Shown: positions 26,234-36,052, numbered from the stretch's first letter. The stretch: DNA of 64,000 nucleotides from Oscillospiraceae bacterium (GCA_022800755.1 JAAWQX010000006.1:42297-106296), one strand, 5' to 3'. The notes: generated by a model not told the origin, from the sequence alone. A program made the numbers and translations.

Positions 26234-27442
26234 TTAACCTCGTATAATGTTTAATGTAAAGCGCTTGCCCGGTTCCTGGGTCACCATACCCTCAATTTCC
26301 AGCATGGTCAACTCCGACAAAACCGTGCCCGCATCAAGCTTCGTGGCTTCGATCAGATCGTCTATGTGCATGGACGGCCCCGACATCGCAGATACGATTG
26401 TCAACTGTAATTCGCTCAGGCCCTCCAACTGTTTCTCCAAGTCAATATATTCCTCGGGCTTTTTCTTGTCAATCACTTTTTTTGCCGTGGGTTGGCGAAC
26501 CATGACAAAATCGGCGTATTCCGGGGCCTCTTCCTGGGGGATTTTCAGCCCCTCCGCCCCCGGATGCCTGACCTTGTTCCGATACAGGCCCTCAAACTCG
26601 CACATCACATCCCAGCCGGTGGATACAGACTTCGCGCCGTCCCGGATCATCCGGTTGGTGCCCACGGAATTGGGCGCGTCGGCGTTGCCGGGAACGGCGA
26701 ATACCTCCTTGCCCTGTTCCAGCGCCTCGTCCACAAACAGCAGCGCCCCGCTCTTCTCCGGCGCTTCCACGACCACCACGCCCTCAGCCAGGCCCGCCGT
26801 CACGCGGTTCCGCTGGCGGAAATGGGTCTTGTGGGTCATGGTCCCCGGCGGATATTCCGAGACCAGCGCCCCGGTGGACGCTACATCGTCATAAATCCCG
26901 CCTGTTGCTTCGTCCAGCCCAGTGGCCAGCACGCCCACCACCCGGCCGCCGGCCCGGAGCGCACCTTCCGCGCCCAGGCGGTCAACACCCCGGGTCAGGC
27001 CAGACAACACCAAGCCGCCACATTTCGTGATCTCGTAGCCCATGCGCCGGCCCATTTTTATGCCGTAAGGCGTGGGATCGCGGGTACCGATCACGGCAAT
27101 GGCCGGTTCCTCGTCCATGGCGGGGAAGCGCCCTTTTACATACAATACCACTGGCGGGGCATAAATATTCTGTAAACGTCTGGGATACGCGGCGTCCTGC
27201 AAGGTCACAACGGAAATGCCCTCCTGCTCGCATTGGGATAGCGCCCGCTCCGCCGTGTCCAGTTCCCGCCGGCCGATGCTCGCCACGTCCTTGTCCGTAA
27301 TTCCGTCCACCGCGAGCAGCTGCTTTTCCTCGGTAAAATACAGCGCCATGGGGTCGCTGTCAAAGACGGAGAGCAGCAAATGCTTCGCTTTCGGGCGCAT
27401 TTGCAGGGCAGACAGCCAAACCCAATATTTGATTCCGGCCAT
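26234..27442 (-). CDS. dprA: DNA processing protein DprA
   Basis: 402 residues: an N-terminal SAM-like/HhH segment, the Rossmann-like DprA core with AVIGTRDPTPYG (~115) and GLTRGVDRLGAEGAL (~150), and a C-terminal winged-helix (DML1-type) from ~330. DprA loads RecA on incoming single-stranded DNA during transformation. GVDRLGAEGAL replaces the more usual GIDxxAHxGAL. AAGGAGG precedes the ATG. It heads the dprA-topA-trmFO run. Confidence 0.93.
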   Translation of the reverse strand: MAGIKYWVWLSALQMRPKAKHLLLSVFDSDPMALYFTEEKQLLAVDGITDKDVASIGRRELDTAERALSQCEQEGISVVTLQDAAYPRRLQNIYAPPVVLYVKGRFPAMDEEPAIAVIGTRDPTPYGIKMGRRMGYEITKCGGLVLSGLTRGVDRLGAEGALRAGGRVVGVLATGLDEATGGIYDDVASTGALVSEYPPGTMTHKTHFRQRNRVTAGLAEGVVVVEAPEKSGALLFVDEALEQGKEVFAVPGNADAPNSVGTNRMIRDGAKSVSTGWDVMCEFEGLYRNKVRHPGAEGLKIPQEEAPEYADFVMVRQPTAKKVIDKKKPEEYIDLEKQLEGLSELQLTIVSAMSGPSMHIDDLIEATKLDAGTVLSELTMLEIEGMVTQEPGKRFTLNIIRG

Positions 27443-27454
27443 CCCCTCGCCTCC

Positions 27455-28198
27455 TTATCGACACATTTCCCACATCATCACCGCCGCGGCTACGCCCGCG
27501 TTCAGCGATTCGCTTCCCGGCTCCATGGGGATGATGACCTCCCCGGCACAGGCGGAAAGCAGACTTTTGCTCAAGCCCTGCCCCTCACTGCCGATGGCTA
27601 CGGCGCAGCGGGACAAGTCCGTCTCCCGCACATCCCGTGCCCGGGTAGACAGGGCCGCGCCGTACAACGGCAGCTTTCGTTCTTCCAGAAGTGCGCAGAG
27701 CTCGTCCTGTGTCAATTCCAGCACGCACTGCCGGAACAGCGCCCCCATAGACGCCCGGGCGGTCTTCGCGCCGAAAACCGACGCGCAATTTCCCACCAGG
27801 ATCACCGCGTCCATGCCCAGCGCGTTTGCGGTACGGATGACCGTGCCAACATTGCCGGGGTCCTGGACATTTTCCAGGACGATCACCCGGTCCAGCCACG
27901 CCGGGATTTGCTGCGCGGGAATTTTCACCGTGAACACCGGGCCGGGCGCATTTTTCAGCGGAGACGCGTATTCTACCAGTTCCCGGGGCGCGGAATACAT
28001 GTCCGCGCCGGGGACCGCGAAGCCCGCTTCCCCGCTCCACAGTACGCTGGTAACAGCCGCGCCGCATTCCAGCGCCTCCCGCAGCAGCTTTTCTCCGTCC
28101 AGGACATACTCGCCCTGTTCGGCCCGGTAGCCGCTGTCCGACGCCAGCTTCCGCAGGTGCTGGATATATTGATTTTTTCTCGAAGTCAATGATTCCAT
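27455..28198 (-). CDS. TrmH/SpoU-family RNA 2'-O-methyltransferase
   Basis: 247 residues with an N-terminal L30e-like substrate-binding part and a SPOUT knot: VLENVQDPGNVGTVIRTA (~125), IGSEGQGLS (~200) and the terminal IPMEPGSESLNAGVAA (~220). It methylates a ribose in rRNA or tRNA; the exact site is not evident. The ribosome binding site is weak. A second member of the family lies at 54016-54834. Confidence 0.92.
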   Translation of the reverse strand: MESLTSRKNQYIQHLRKLASDSGYRAEQGEYVLDGEKLLREALECGAAVTSVLWSGEAGFAVPGADMYSAPRELVEYASPLKNAPGPVFTVKIPAQQIPAWLDRVIVLENVQDPGNVGTVIRTANALGMDAVILVGNCASVFGAKTARASMGALFRQCVLELTQDELCALLEERKLPLYGAALSTRARDVRETDLSRCAVAIGSEGQGLSKSLLSACAGEVIIPMEPGSESLNAGVAAAVMMWEMCR

Positions 28199-28213
28199 GT
28201 TTGTACAAGAGCA

Positions 28214-28252
28214 GGCGTGCTTTGTTCTTTAAACAGAGAACAAAGGCACGCC
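28214..28252. repeat. Imperfect inverted repeat in the gap before trmH-like gene
   Basis: GGCGTGCTTTGTTCT (28214-28228) pairs with 28237-28252 with one bulged base and an 8-base loop. It lies between the small lipoprotein stop (28343) and the methyltransferase start. It may terminate the lipoprotein transcript or attenuate the next gene. The remaining 28253-28342 is AT-rich and shows no gene. Confidence 0.55.
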
Positions 28253-28342
28253 CACTTATCATCATTTTATATTTCGATGTAGCGGCAGGAAATATATTTA
28301 CTCATCTACCATAAGCAAGAGAAATTGTTTTTTCTTATTATT

Positions 28343-28643
28343 TTAATCTCTCAAAAAAGCCTGGTGAAGAATTATTCCGTTATCCACCATATCTGCTTCA
28401 TGTGTACTATTATCTTTTGTTAGTGTAATAATTACAACTTCATTTTCCTGCACCCAATGTGCATTAACTTCCTCTGAGCCTGGATATTCACATGAACCAT
28501 CATTATTCAGCACCAAAAATGCTTCTTTACCATTCCAATCCAGTGTACGATATGTACCTGTTGCATTATTTTTACTTGTGCATCCGGTAAAACCAATCAT
28601 TATAGTAGCCATCAACATAAATTGATACAATAATCTTTTTCAT
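28343..28643 (-). pseudogene. Small lipoprotein gene with a probable 1-base frameshift in its signal peptide
   Basis: The downstream frame (28343-28630) encodes about 95 residues with the lipobox IGFTGC followed by a ~75-residue exported domain; it could start only at a TTG. A proper ATG with GGGAG upstream exists at 28643 but reads out of frame (MKKIIVSI...). Removing one base from the five-T run at 28636-28640 would join them as MKRLLYQFMLMATIMIGFTGC, a textbook lipoprotein signal. Sequencing error, recent inactivation or slippage are all possible. AT-rich compared with its neighbours; function unknown. Confidence 0.6.
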
Positions 28644-28680
28644 AAGCTGTTCACTCCCTCAATGTTATTATAGCTTAGAT

Positions 28681-30171
28681 TTACTCACTCAAAGGCTTCA
28701 TCGTGGGGAACAAGATCACATCGCGGATAGAATTGCAGCCGGTGAGCAGCATGACACAGCGGTCAATGCCGATGCCCAAGCCGCCCGTGGGCGGCATACC
28801 GTATTCCAGCGCGTTGATAAAGTCCTCGTCCATCATGCCGGCCTCGTCGTCGCCCTTGGCCCGCAGCTCCACCTGCTTTTGGAAGCGCTGCTTCTGGTCG
28901 ATGGGGTCGTTGAGTTCGGAAAAAGCGTTGCCCATCTCGCTGCGGCAGATGAACAGCTCAAAGCGTTCCGTGAGCCGGGGGTCCTTGGGACTGCGCTTCG
29001 CCAGCGGCGATACGTCCACCGGGTGCATGGTGATGAAAGTGGGCTGGATCATTTTCTCCTCCACCTTCTGGTCATAGCACTCGTACAGCGCGTGACCCCA
29101 TGTCGGCTCCACGCCCTTCATATCCACGCCCACGGCGATGGCCGCCTTGACCGCGTCCTCGTCAGAATCAATGGACATAAAGTCTACGCCCAGATATTCT
29201 TTCACCGCCTCCGCCATGGTCATGCGCTTGAAGCCGGGGGCCAGAGAGATTTTCTCCCCCTGCCATTCCACATCATAGGTGCCCAGAATCTCCATAGCCG
29301 CGCCAGAGAGCAGGTCTTCAAACAGGTCCATCATGTCATTGAAATCCGCGTATGCTTCATACAGTTCCACCGTGGTAAACTCCGGGTTGTGCTTGGTGTC
29401 CATGCCTTCGTTGCGGAAGATGCGGCCGATCTCGTATACCCGCTCAATGCCGCCCACGATGAGCCGCTTCAGGTTCAGTTCCGTGGCAATGCGCAGAAAC
29501 ATGTCGATATCCAGCGTGTTGTGGTGGGTGATGAACGGTCTGGCAGTGGCACCGCCGGAAATGGTGTTCAGTACCGGGGTTTCCACTTCCATGTAGCCCC
29601 GGTTATCCAAAAAGCGGCGGACATAGCTGATGAATTTAGACCGGACCTCAAACGCCCGGCGGCTTTCGTCGCTCATAATCAAGTCCACATACCGTTGGCG
29701 GTATTTCAGTTCCACATTAGTCATGCCATGGAACTTTTCCGGCAGCGGGCGCAGGGATTTGGACAACAGCGTGACCTTTTCCACATGGACCGAAATTTCC
29801 TCAGTCTTGGTTTTGAACACATAGCCGGACACGCCGATGATGTCGCCGATATCGTATTTACGGAAGTCGGAAAACTCCTGTTCCGTCACGGCATCGGAGC
29901 GGATGTACAATTGCAGCTGGCCCCGGTCGTCCTTGATATGGCAGAAAATCGCCTTGCCCATGCCCCGCTTGGACATGATGCGGCCCGCCACGGACACGGT
30001 CTTGCCTTCCAGTTCCTCATAACCGCCCGTAACCTCACTGGTCCAGTGGGTACGGGAAAATTTTGTCTGCTGGAAAGGATCCCGTCCCTCATCCTGCAAA
30101 CTTTTCAGCTTGTCCCGGCGAATCTGCAGAATTTCCGACAGTTCCTGTTCCGGTCTCATCTCTTCACTCAT
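28681..30171 (-). CDS. lysS: Lysyl-tRNA synthetase (class II)
   Basis: 496 residues: OB-fold anticodon domain at ~60-150 and the class II core with motif 2 [15 protein letters not shown] (~260) and motif 3 [15 protein letters not shown] (~465). It charges tRNA-Lys. The ATG at 30171 has GAGAGGG 6 bases upstream and follows the greA stop by 11 bases; an in-frame ATG at 30186 overlaps greA. greA-lysS pairing is common in Bacillota. Confidence 0.97.
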   Translation of the reverse strand: MSEEMRPEQELSEILQIRRDKLKSLQDEGRDPFQQTKFSRTHWTSEVTGGYEELEGKTVSVAGRIMSKRGMGKAIFCHIKDDRGQLQLYIRSDAVTEQEFSDFRKYDIGDIIGVSGYVFKTKTEEISVHVEKVTLLSKSLRPLPEKFHGMTNVELKYRQRYVDLIMSDESRRAFEVRSKFISYVRRFLDNRGYMEVETPVLNTISGGATARPFITHHNTLDIDMFLRIATELNLKRLIVGGIERVYEIGRIFRNEGMDTKHNPEFTTVELYEAYADFNDMMDLFEDLLSGAAMEILGTYDVEWQGEKISLAPGFKRMTMAEAVKEYLGVDFMSIDSDEDAVKAAIAVGVDMKGVEPTWGHALYECYDQKVEEKMIQPTFITMHPVDVSPLAKRSPKDPRLTERFELFICRSEMGNAFSELNDPIDQKQRFQKQVELRAKGDDEAGMMDEDFINALEYGMPPTGGLGIGIDRCVMLLTGCNSIRDVILFPTMKPLSE

Positions 30172-30182
30172 GTACGTCCCTC

Positions 30183-30662
30183 TCAATCACTTTCTACGGA
30201 CAAAATCTTAAACTTCACCACGCCGCCGGGGGCTTCGATGGTGATGGTCTCGTTTTTCTTATGACCAAGCAGGCCGCGGCCGATGGGGCTTTCCTCGGAC
30301 AGGCGGCCCTCCATGGGGTTGGCCTCCTGGGAGCCTACCAGCTGAAACTCCGTTTCGGATTTGTCCTCCAGGTCCCGGACCACCACGCGGCTGCCCAGGC
30401 CCACTACGCCCTTTTGCACCACAGTGCCTTCCACGATCTCGGCGTTTTCCAGCAGATTTTTGATCTCCTCAATCTTGGAATACAGCTTGCCCTGCTCGAT
30501 CTTCGCCTCGTCGTACTCGCTGTTTTCCGAAAGGTCGCCGAAAGAACGGGCTTCCTTGAGCTGCTCCGCCACTTCTTTCTGGCGCACGGTTTCCATATAG
30601 TGCAATTCTTCCTTGAGCTTGTCGTAACGCTCCTGGCTCATTTTGAATTTTTCTGCCGCCAT
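30183..30662 (-). CDS. greA: Transcription elongation factor GreA
   Basis: 159 residues: an N-terminal antiparallel coiled coil (~1-75, with the acidic tip [12 protein letters not shown]) and a C-terminal FKBP-like domain ending with [14 protein letters not shown]. GreA rescues backtracked RNA polymerase by stimulating transcript cleavage. AAAGGAGAT precedes the ATG, and a consensus promoter lies about 60 bases upstream. Confidence 0.97.
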   Translation of the reverse strand: MAAEKFKMSQERYDKLKEELHYMETVRQKEVAEQLKEARSFGDLSENSEYDEAKIEQGKLYSKIEEIKNLLENAEIVEGTVVQKGVVGLGSRVVVRDLEDKSETEFQLVGSQEANPMEGRLSEESPIGRGLLGHKKNETITIEAPGGVVKFKILSVESD

Positions 30663-30722
30663 CGCTTGATCTCCTTTATTTGAATGTCATACAATATAAT
30701 ATATTATCCTGAAATCAGACCT

Positions 30723-30751
30723 ATTATAGTGAGATATCGCCCCGGTGTCAA
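30723..30751 (-). promoter_or_regulatory. Perfect consensus sigma-A promoter for greA-lysS
   Basis: Minus strand TTGACA (30751-30746), 17-base spacer, TATAAT (30728-30723). The -35 hexamer overlaps the stop codon of the ctpA-like gene. Confidence 0.93.
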
Positions 30752-31905
30752 CTAAATAATTCCATTGCCGCGGCAAGCTGTGCGTCGTTTTCCCCCAATT
30801 CCAGCGCCACATCCGGCACAATGCCGCCGGTCTCAGACAAATCCACCCGGGCGGGCGTGAGGTATCGTTTGCTGGAAACATGCACGGCGCTGCCGTCCAG
30901 CAGTGGTACATTGATCTGGCTGCGGCCCTTGCCGGTCGTTGCTTCCCCCACTACGGCGGCCACGTCATACTCCCGCAGCACTGCCGCGAAGTATTCCGCC
31001 GCGCTGTAACTTCCGGCATTCACCAACACCGCCATGGGCAATTCCACACAGTTTGCGTCGGACTCGGTCACCTTTTCCTTGCCTTTATCGTCCACGCTGA
31101 CAAAAATCTCCCCCTTCGGCAGCAGGGTATCCAAAAGGCTGGTGAGTTCGGACACATAGCCGCCGCCGTTGCTGCGCACATCAAAGATCAGCGCCCGCGC
31201 ACCCTGGTCCGTCAAGGCCTCCAACGCCGCCCGCGCGCCATCCGCGCAGCCGTCATCGAAGTTTTTGATGCGGATATATCCGATCTCCCCGTCCAGCATT
31301 TTATATTCGATGGGGTCGGAAAACACCTGCGCCACCGCAAGGGTAAACGTGTGCTCCTTCCCCTGGCCATCCACTGCCGACAGGGTAAATTCCCCCTCTA
31401 TGGCCCGAATCTCTCCGCTGAGTTCTTGAACGGTCTTACCCTTTACCGGCACCCCATTCAATGCCTTCAGTGTCAGTCCGACCGTCATTCCCGCGGTTTC
31501 CGCCGGAGAATCCGCCTCCACAGCCGAAACTTCCAGGCTGCCATCTTCTTTAGCTTGGAGGGTCACACCGATCCCGGTATACAAATTCGCCGACCGCTCC
31601 TGGTACTGTTTATACGCTTCGGCATCCATGTAATAGCTCCACCGGTCATTCAGCGCCGCGACCATGGCCTGAAAGCCCGCGTCCGCGACCTCTTCCCCGT
31701 CCACTTCGCCGATGTAGATATGCTCTACCACCGCTAAAATTTCAGCGAATTTCGCGGTGCGGACCAGATTTCCCCAGCCACCCACAGCCACCATCAGCCC
31801 GATTCCAAGGGCCAGCACGGTCATCACGAATGTCAGCATACAGCCGGTGATGACCCGGTCAACTCTCGTGGGACGGTTTAAAAATGCGTTCAGTTTCTGC
31901 AGCAA
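30748..31905 (-). CDS. ctpA: S41-family C-terminal processing peptidase
   Basis: 385 residues: one N-terminal transmembrane segment (~20-45), PDZ domain at ~100-180, and the S41 protease core. The nucleophile serine is in LVNAGSYSAAEYF (~285) and the catalytic lysine in GEATTGKG (~312). It cleaves exported substrates outside the membrane. The start is taken as the TTG at 31905 with AGGAGG 9 bases upstream; the upstream in-frame TTG would place that site inside the gene. It follows the ftsEX/M23 genes and may regulate peptidoglycan hydrolases. Confidence 0.9.
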   Translation of the reverse strand: MLQKLNAFLNRPTRVDRVITGCMLTFVMTVLALGIGLMVAVGGWGNLVRTAKFAEILAVVEHIYIGEVDGEEVADAGFQAMVAALNDRWSYYMDAEAYKQYQERSANLYTGIGVTLQAKEDGSLEVSAVEADSPAETAGMTVGLTLKALNGVPVKGKTVQELSGEIRAIEGEFTLSAVDGQGKEHTFTLAVAQVFSDPIEYKMLDGEIGYIRIKNFDDGCADGARAALEALTDQGARALIFDVRSNGGGYVSELTSLLDTLLPKGEIFVSVDDKGKEKVTESDANCVELPMAVLVNAGSYSAAEYFAAVLREYDVAAVVGEATTGKGRSQINVPLLDGSAVHVSSKRYLTPARVDLSETGGIVPDVALELGENDAQLAAAMELFS

Positions 31906-31927
31906 GGCGGTATCCCTCCTATAAGCC

Positions 31928-31963
31928 AAATGCGGCAGTATCTTGTTAAGATACGCCGCATTT
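31928..31963 (-). terminator. Intercistronic hairpin between the M23 peptidase and ctpA
   Basis: AAATGCGGC-AGTATCTT type stem (31928-31944 with 31948-31963, one bulge) around a short loop. There is no clear T tract on the minus strand, so it may be a weak terminator or mRNA-stability hairpin. Confidence 0.55.
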
Positions 31964-31977
31964 AAAATAATTATGCG

Positions 31978-33231
31978 TCACGCGTCATCCGCGTAAGTAA
32001 AGCCAAGTCCGAAATAGGCCAGCGGGTCTGTGGTAGAGCCGTTCACGCGCACCTCAAAGTGCAGGTGCGGGCCGTTGGCCCAGCCTGTATCGCCCACGTA
32101 GCCCAGCACGTCGCCCTTGTTCACCGTCTGCCCCTGGCTCACCGCCAGCGCGCTCATATGGGCATACAGGGTCGAGGTGCCGTCCGCGTGATAGATCATC
32201 ACGTAATTGCCGTAGGACGAGCTGTACGTCGCCACAGAAACGGTGCCGCCGTCCGCCGCCGTTACGTTGGTACCGGCCCCAGCGCCGACGTCCACGCCGG
32301 AGTGGAACTTTTTCGTGCCGAAAATGGGATGCACACGGTTGCCGTACTTCGACGTGATGTATGTACTGGTCGCCGGCCACTGGTAGGAGCCTGTCACCGC
32401 CGGATTCGTGGGCGGCGTGGTATTGTTCGCCGCAGCCTCTTCCTGGCGCCGGCGCTCTTCCTCCTGCATCTGGCGGGTCAGTTCATCGATCTGTGCCTGT
32501 ACCGCGCGCTCGTTGGCTTCCATCTGGTTATACTCCGCGGTATACGCGTCAATGTCCTTCTGCAAGTCCGCAATCATTTGACCGGCCTCCGCGATCTCGG
32601 CCTTGAGCAGTTCCACTTCCGCTTCCAGCTCCGCCTTTTTCGCGTCCAGCTCGGCTTTATAGGCCTCGTACTCCGCCTTGATCTCCAAGGCATAGTCCCG
32701 GGCTTCCTTGTAGGAATCCTCCACAGCCTTGTCCTTTTCCATGATCTCTGTAATCATATCGATCCGGGCCAGCAGATCGCCGAAATCCTTGGCCCCGAAC
32801 AGCACGGACAAATAGAAGTTGAAAGTGCCGTTTTCTTCCATAGCCCGCAGATGCACCTTATACAACTCCAATTGCTCATCAGCAGCCGCTTGGGCCGCCT
32901 GGGCCTCGGCTTCCTTCTCCGCAATCATTTCATTGTACATCGCGATCTGCTCTTCCGTGACCAATATCTCCTGCTGGGCAAGCTCATTTTTCTCGTCCAG
33001 CGCGGCTTTCATCTCAACAAAGCCGGCCTGCTGGGTACGCAATGCGTCCAACGCGGCTTTTTTCGCATTTTTCTGCTGATTCAAGGTCGTCTTTTGATTT
33101 TGAAGCTGGTCCACATCCGACTGGCTGACCGCCCCGGCCAGAAACCCTAGTGCCGACGCTACCAGGGAAAACAGCATCAGCAGGGCCAGAAACACGGCGA
33201 CAACCGATACAAATACTCTCCGTTTCTTCAC
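31978..33231 (-). CDS. EnvC-like murein hydrolase activator / M23 peptidase
   Basis: 417 residues: signal anchor (~8-32), long coiled coil (~35-260), then a LytM/M23 domain with HSGVDVG (~315), YAHMS (~355) and HLHFEV (~395), i.e. H-x3-D and H-x-H metal ligands preserved, so it may be an active endopeptidase. The coiled coil is the type that docks on FtsX; the gene follows ftsX by 12 bases, supporting an FtsEX-controlled cell-separation hydrolase. Confidence 0.92.
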   Translation of the reverse strand: MKKRRVFVSVVAVFLALLMLFSLVASALGFLAGAVSQSDVDQLQNQKTTLNQQKNAKKAALDALRTQQAGFVEMKAALDEKNELAQQEILVTEEQIAMYNEMIAEKEAEAQAAQAAADEQLELYKVHLRAMEENGTFNFYLSVLFGAKDFGDLLARIDMITEIMEKDKAVEDSYKEARDYALEIKAEYEAYKAELDAKKAELEAEVELLKAEIAEAGQMIADLQKDIDAYTAEYNQMEANERAVQAQIDELTRQMQEEERRRQEEAAANNTTPPTNPAVTGSYQWPATSTYITSKYGNRVHPIFGTKKFHSGVDVGAGAGTNVTAADGGTVSVATYSSSYGNYVMIYHADGTSTLYAHMSALAVSQGQTVNKGDVLGYVGDTGWANGPHLHFEVRVNGSTTDPLAYFGLGFTYADDA

Positions 33232-33243
33232 CGGATGCCTCCT

Positions 33244-34128
33244 TTACACCTTCAGGTAGTTCCGAATAGCGATATTACTGCCGAACACACCAACCAGCAC
33301 GCCGACGCCCAAAAACACAGCCAACAACGGCCACATAATGCTGCTGAAAACCACAATCTCGATCAGTCCGCTCATAACACTGGTCAGGAGGTTGCTGCAC
33401 ACCAGCGCGTACAATCCCCAAACCGCGAGGAATCCCAGGCCACCGCCCAGCAGACCCAAAATCAGGCCCTCCACGATGAACGGGAAGCGGATAAAGCTAT
33501 TAGTGCCGCCCACCATACGCATGATAGCGATTTCCTCACGCCGGGTAAAGGCCGCCAGCTTGATGGTGTTGGACATGATGAACACCGAGATCACCGCCAA
33601 AATCGCCACCAGCACCGCGGAAATGATACTCACCACGTTACGCACCTTGATAAAGCCGTCAGCGTATTCCAAATGGGCGTTCACCTTGGCGATACCCTCT
33701 ACCTTTTCCAGGTCCGCCTTGGTCTGCGCCGTCAGACTGATGTCGTACACATGCACCACATAGCGGTCCCGAAAAGTAGACGGGTCGATCTCGTCAAACA
33801 AGCCGTTATCATAGTCCTCGGAAAAAGAGGACATCGCTTCTTTCCGAGTCACAAATTCCACGCCGGAAACATTGTCCACGGACAAAACCGCGTTTTTCAG
33901 TCCCACCGCCCGGGCTTCCGTGTAACTTTCGTCCACGAAGGCCACGATCTCATTTTGCGCTTCCAGCTTATCGATGATGCTGTTGATATTCAGCGCCAGC
34001 ATCACAAACACGCCCATAATGATCAGACACGCCATGATAATGGTCACAGACGCGAAAGACATCAATCCGTGCTTAAAAATGCTCTTAAAGCCCTCTTTTG
34101 TGAGGTATCCAATATTATTCGGTCTCAT
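33244..34128 (-). CDS. ftsX: Cell division protein FtsX
   Basis: 294 residues, four transmembrane segments (one near 20-45, three in the last 130 residues) and an extracellular loop at ~50-160 that contacts the hydrolase. The start MRPNNIGYLTKEGF overlaps ftsE by 14 bases. FtsEX is an ABC-like complex that transmits ATP hydrolysis to peptidoglycan hydrolases rather than moving a substrate. Confidence 0.94.
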   Translation of the reverse strand: MRPNNIGYLTKEGFKSIFKHGLMSFASVTIIMACLIIMGVFVMLALNINSIIDKLEAQNEIVAFVDESYTEARAVGLKNAVLSVDNVSGVEFVTRKEAMSSFSEDYDNGLFDEIDPSTFRDRYVVHVYDISLTAQTKADLEKVEGIAKVNAHLEYADGFIKVRNVVSIISAVLVAILAVISVFIMSNTIKLAAFTRREEIAIMRMVGGTNSFIRFPFIVEGLILGLLGGGLGFLAVWGLYALVCSNLLTSVMSGLIEIVVFSSIMWPLLAVFLGVGVLVGVFGSNIAIRNYLKV

Positions 34129-34807
34129 AAGCGTAATACCCATCCATTCCGTCGCCTACGATCCGGCCGTCGCTGATCGCGATGACACGCTTTGAGAAGG
34201 CATTGACCAGTTCTTTCTCGTGGGTCACGACCAGTACGGTCGTCCCCAGGGCGTTGATTTTTTCCAGCAGGAGCATCAGATCCAGGCTTCTGGCAGGATC
34301 CAGGTTACCGGTAGGCTCGTCCGCTATGATCAGGCTCGGATTGTTCACCAGCGCCCGGGCAATGGACACGCGCTGCTGCTCACCGCCGGACAGTTCCGAG
34401 GGATAACGGCCGCTCCGGTCGTCCAGGCCCACCAGATTCAGCACAAACGGCACCCGCTCCGCAATCTCCTTTTTCTTCGCGCCCACAACGCGCATGGCAT
34501 AGGCCACATTGTCGTACACCGTCATTTTGTCGATCAGCCGGAAATCTTGAAACACCACGCCCAGCGTTCTGCGGTACATGGGCATCTTGCGGCGCTTGAT
34601 TGCCTGAAGATCGAACCCGTTGACCATGACGCTGCCGGACGTCGCCCGCAGTTCACCGGTCAAGAGTTTGATGATCGTTGTCTTTCCTGAGCCAGAAGGA
34701 CCTACAAGAAACACAAACTCACCGTCGTTGATGGTGAGGTCCACACCTCTGAGGGCCTCGGAACCTGTGTTCTCGTATACCTTATGGACTTCGCTCATTT
34801 GCAGCAT
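34115..34807 (-). CDS. ftsE: Cell division ATP-binding protein FtsE
   Basis: 230-residue ABC ATPase with Walker A GPSGSGKTT (~37), Q-loop VFQDFRLIDKMTVYDNVAYAM (position ~87, key Q), signature LSGGEQQR (~140) and Walker B LIIADEPTGNLDP. The DFRLI segment after the Q-loop is specific to FtsE. GGAGGT precedes the ATG. Works with FtsX next to it. Confidence 0.97.
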   Translation of the reverse strand: MLQMSEVHKVYENTGSEALRGVDLTINDGEFVFLVGPSGSGKTTIIKLLTGELRATSGSVMVNGFDLQAIKRRKMPMYRRTLGVVFQDFRLIDKMTVYDNVAYAMRVVGAKKKEIAERVPFVLNLVGLDDRSGRYPSELSGGEQQRVSIARALVNNPSLIIADEPTGNLDPARSLDLMLLLEKINALGTTVLVVTHEKELVNAFSKRVIAISDGRIVGDGMDGYYAYETE

Positions 34808-34826
34808 ACGCTAACCTCCAAATTTC

Positions 34827-34878
34827 CGGCGGTGTCCGATCCGGGCACCGCCGCGATGGAACATGGGCCACCGCCCAT
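34827..34878 (-). terminator. Two hairpins between the CdaR-like gene and ftsE
   Basis: ATGGGC/GCCCAT (34863-34868 with 34873-34878, 4-base loop) and CGGCGGTG/CACCGCCG (34827-34834 with 34846-34853), the latter followed on the minus strand by GAAATTT. Probable terminator of the regulator gene. Confidence 0.6.
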
Positions 34879-34891
34879 ATTCGACGTTTCT

Positions 34892-35980
34892 TTACTTCGT
34901 GCTCTGGTATTCTAAATACCGGTTCACCATCATCGCCACTTTGAAGATGATGGCATGGTCGAACTCCCGCAGATCCAGTCCTGTGAGCTTCTTGATCTTT
35001 TCCAGGCGGTACACCAGCGTGTTTCTATGTACATAGAGTTTTCTGGACGTTTCGGAAACATTCAGATTATTTTTAAAAAACTTGTTGATGGTATCCAATG
35101 TGTCTCCATCCAGAGACTCAATGGGATTCTTCTTGAACACTTCCGACAAAAACATCTCACACAGGGTCACGGGCAGTTGGTAAATAATGCGGCCAATCCC
35201 CAGATTCTCATAGCGGATGATGCTCTTTTCCGGCTCAAAAATCTTTCCGACCTCGATTGCCACCTGGGCCTCCTTGTACCGGTCCGCCAGTTCCCGCAGA
35301 TGCCCCGCCACGGTGCCGATGCCAATCACGACCTTCACCATCAGTTCCGCATGAATCGCGTTTTCGATTTGCTTCGCCAGTTCCTCTAAGGCTTCAACGC
35401 TCTCATTTCCGCCCAGTTCCTTGATAACAACGATATCCGTCTCACTGATGCTGAACACAAAATCTGCCTGTTTGTCCGGGAACAAGCGCTGTACCACGTC
35501 CAAAACCATCACGTCCGTCCGGTCGACCTGCTGTACCAGCAGCACCGCCCGGGGAATATCCGTCACAAAACGCAGTTCTTTCGCCCGAGCATACACGTCG
35601 CCGGGCAAGATATTATCGGAAATGATGTTTTTCACAAATGTGGCTTTGTTATATTTTTCCTCATAATTGATCTTCGCCTCGTTGAGCGCAACGCCCATCA
35701 CGATGCAAAGAGACCGGGCCATCTGGTCATTTCCCTTGACAAACGCGGCAAACTCAAACCGGGTGCCCATCGGTCCCAGCAGCCGGTAACTCCGCTCCGG
35801 CAGCATCAAGACCTGCTCGGTCACTTCACCGTTTACCTCGAGGATGTCATTCAACTGTGTTCCAATCATGGAAAGCTCGTTGCACGCCACCACATAGCCT
35901 TGATCGTCGATCACTCCGATCTGCCGGTCAGTGGCGTCTTTCATCTGATTGATGACGCTCTGGAACACTCTATTGGACAT
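34892..35980 (-). CDS. CdaR/PucR-type transcriptional regulator
   Basis: 362 residues: N-terminal putative sensory region with GVIDDQGYVVACN (~20), a GGDEF-like central segment typical of CdaR regulators, and a C-terminal PucR helix-turn-helix (~300-355) with LNVSETSRKLYVHRNTLVYR. Regulators of this type respond to small metabolites such as sugar diacids or purine breakdown products; the ligand is unknown. The ATG at 35980 has GGAGGA 6 bases upstream. It has its own promoter and is probably monocistronic. Confidence 0.85.
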   Translation of the reverse strand: MSNRVFQSVINQMKDATDRQIGVIDDQGYVVACNELSMIGTQLNDILEVNGEVTEQVLMLPERSYRLLGPMGTRFEFAAFVKGNDQMARSLCIVMGVALNEAKINYEEKYNKATFVKNIISDNILPGDVYARAKELRFVTDIPRAVLLVQQVDRTDVMVLDVVQRLFPDKQADFVFSISETDIVVIKELGGNESVEALEELAKQIENAIHAELMVKVVIGIGTVAGHLRELADRYKEAQVAIEVGKIFEPEKSIIRYENLGIGRIIYQLPVTLCEMFLSEVFKKNPIESLDGDTLDTINKFFKNNLNVSETSRKLYVHRNTLVYRLEKIKKLTGLDLREFDHAIIFKVAMMVNRYLEYQSTK

Positions 35981-36023
35981 AGTTTCTCCTCCCACTCTCG
36001 CAATCTAAAATTGCTGTGGGACT

Positions 36024-36052
36024 ATCATACAATGTTTTTGTCCAAATTTCAA
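36024..36052 (-). promoter_or_regulatory. Sigma-A promoter of the CdaR-like gene
   Basis: Minus strand TTGAAA (36052-36047), 17-base spacer, TATGAT (36029-36024), about 45 bases before the start codon. Confidence 0.85.
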
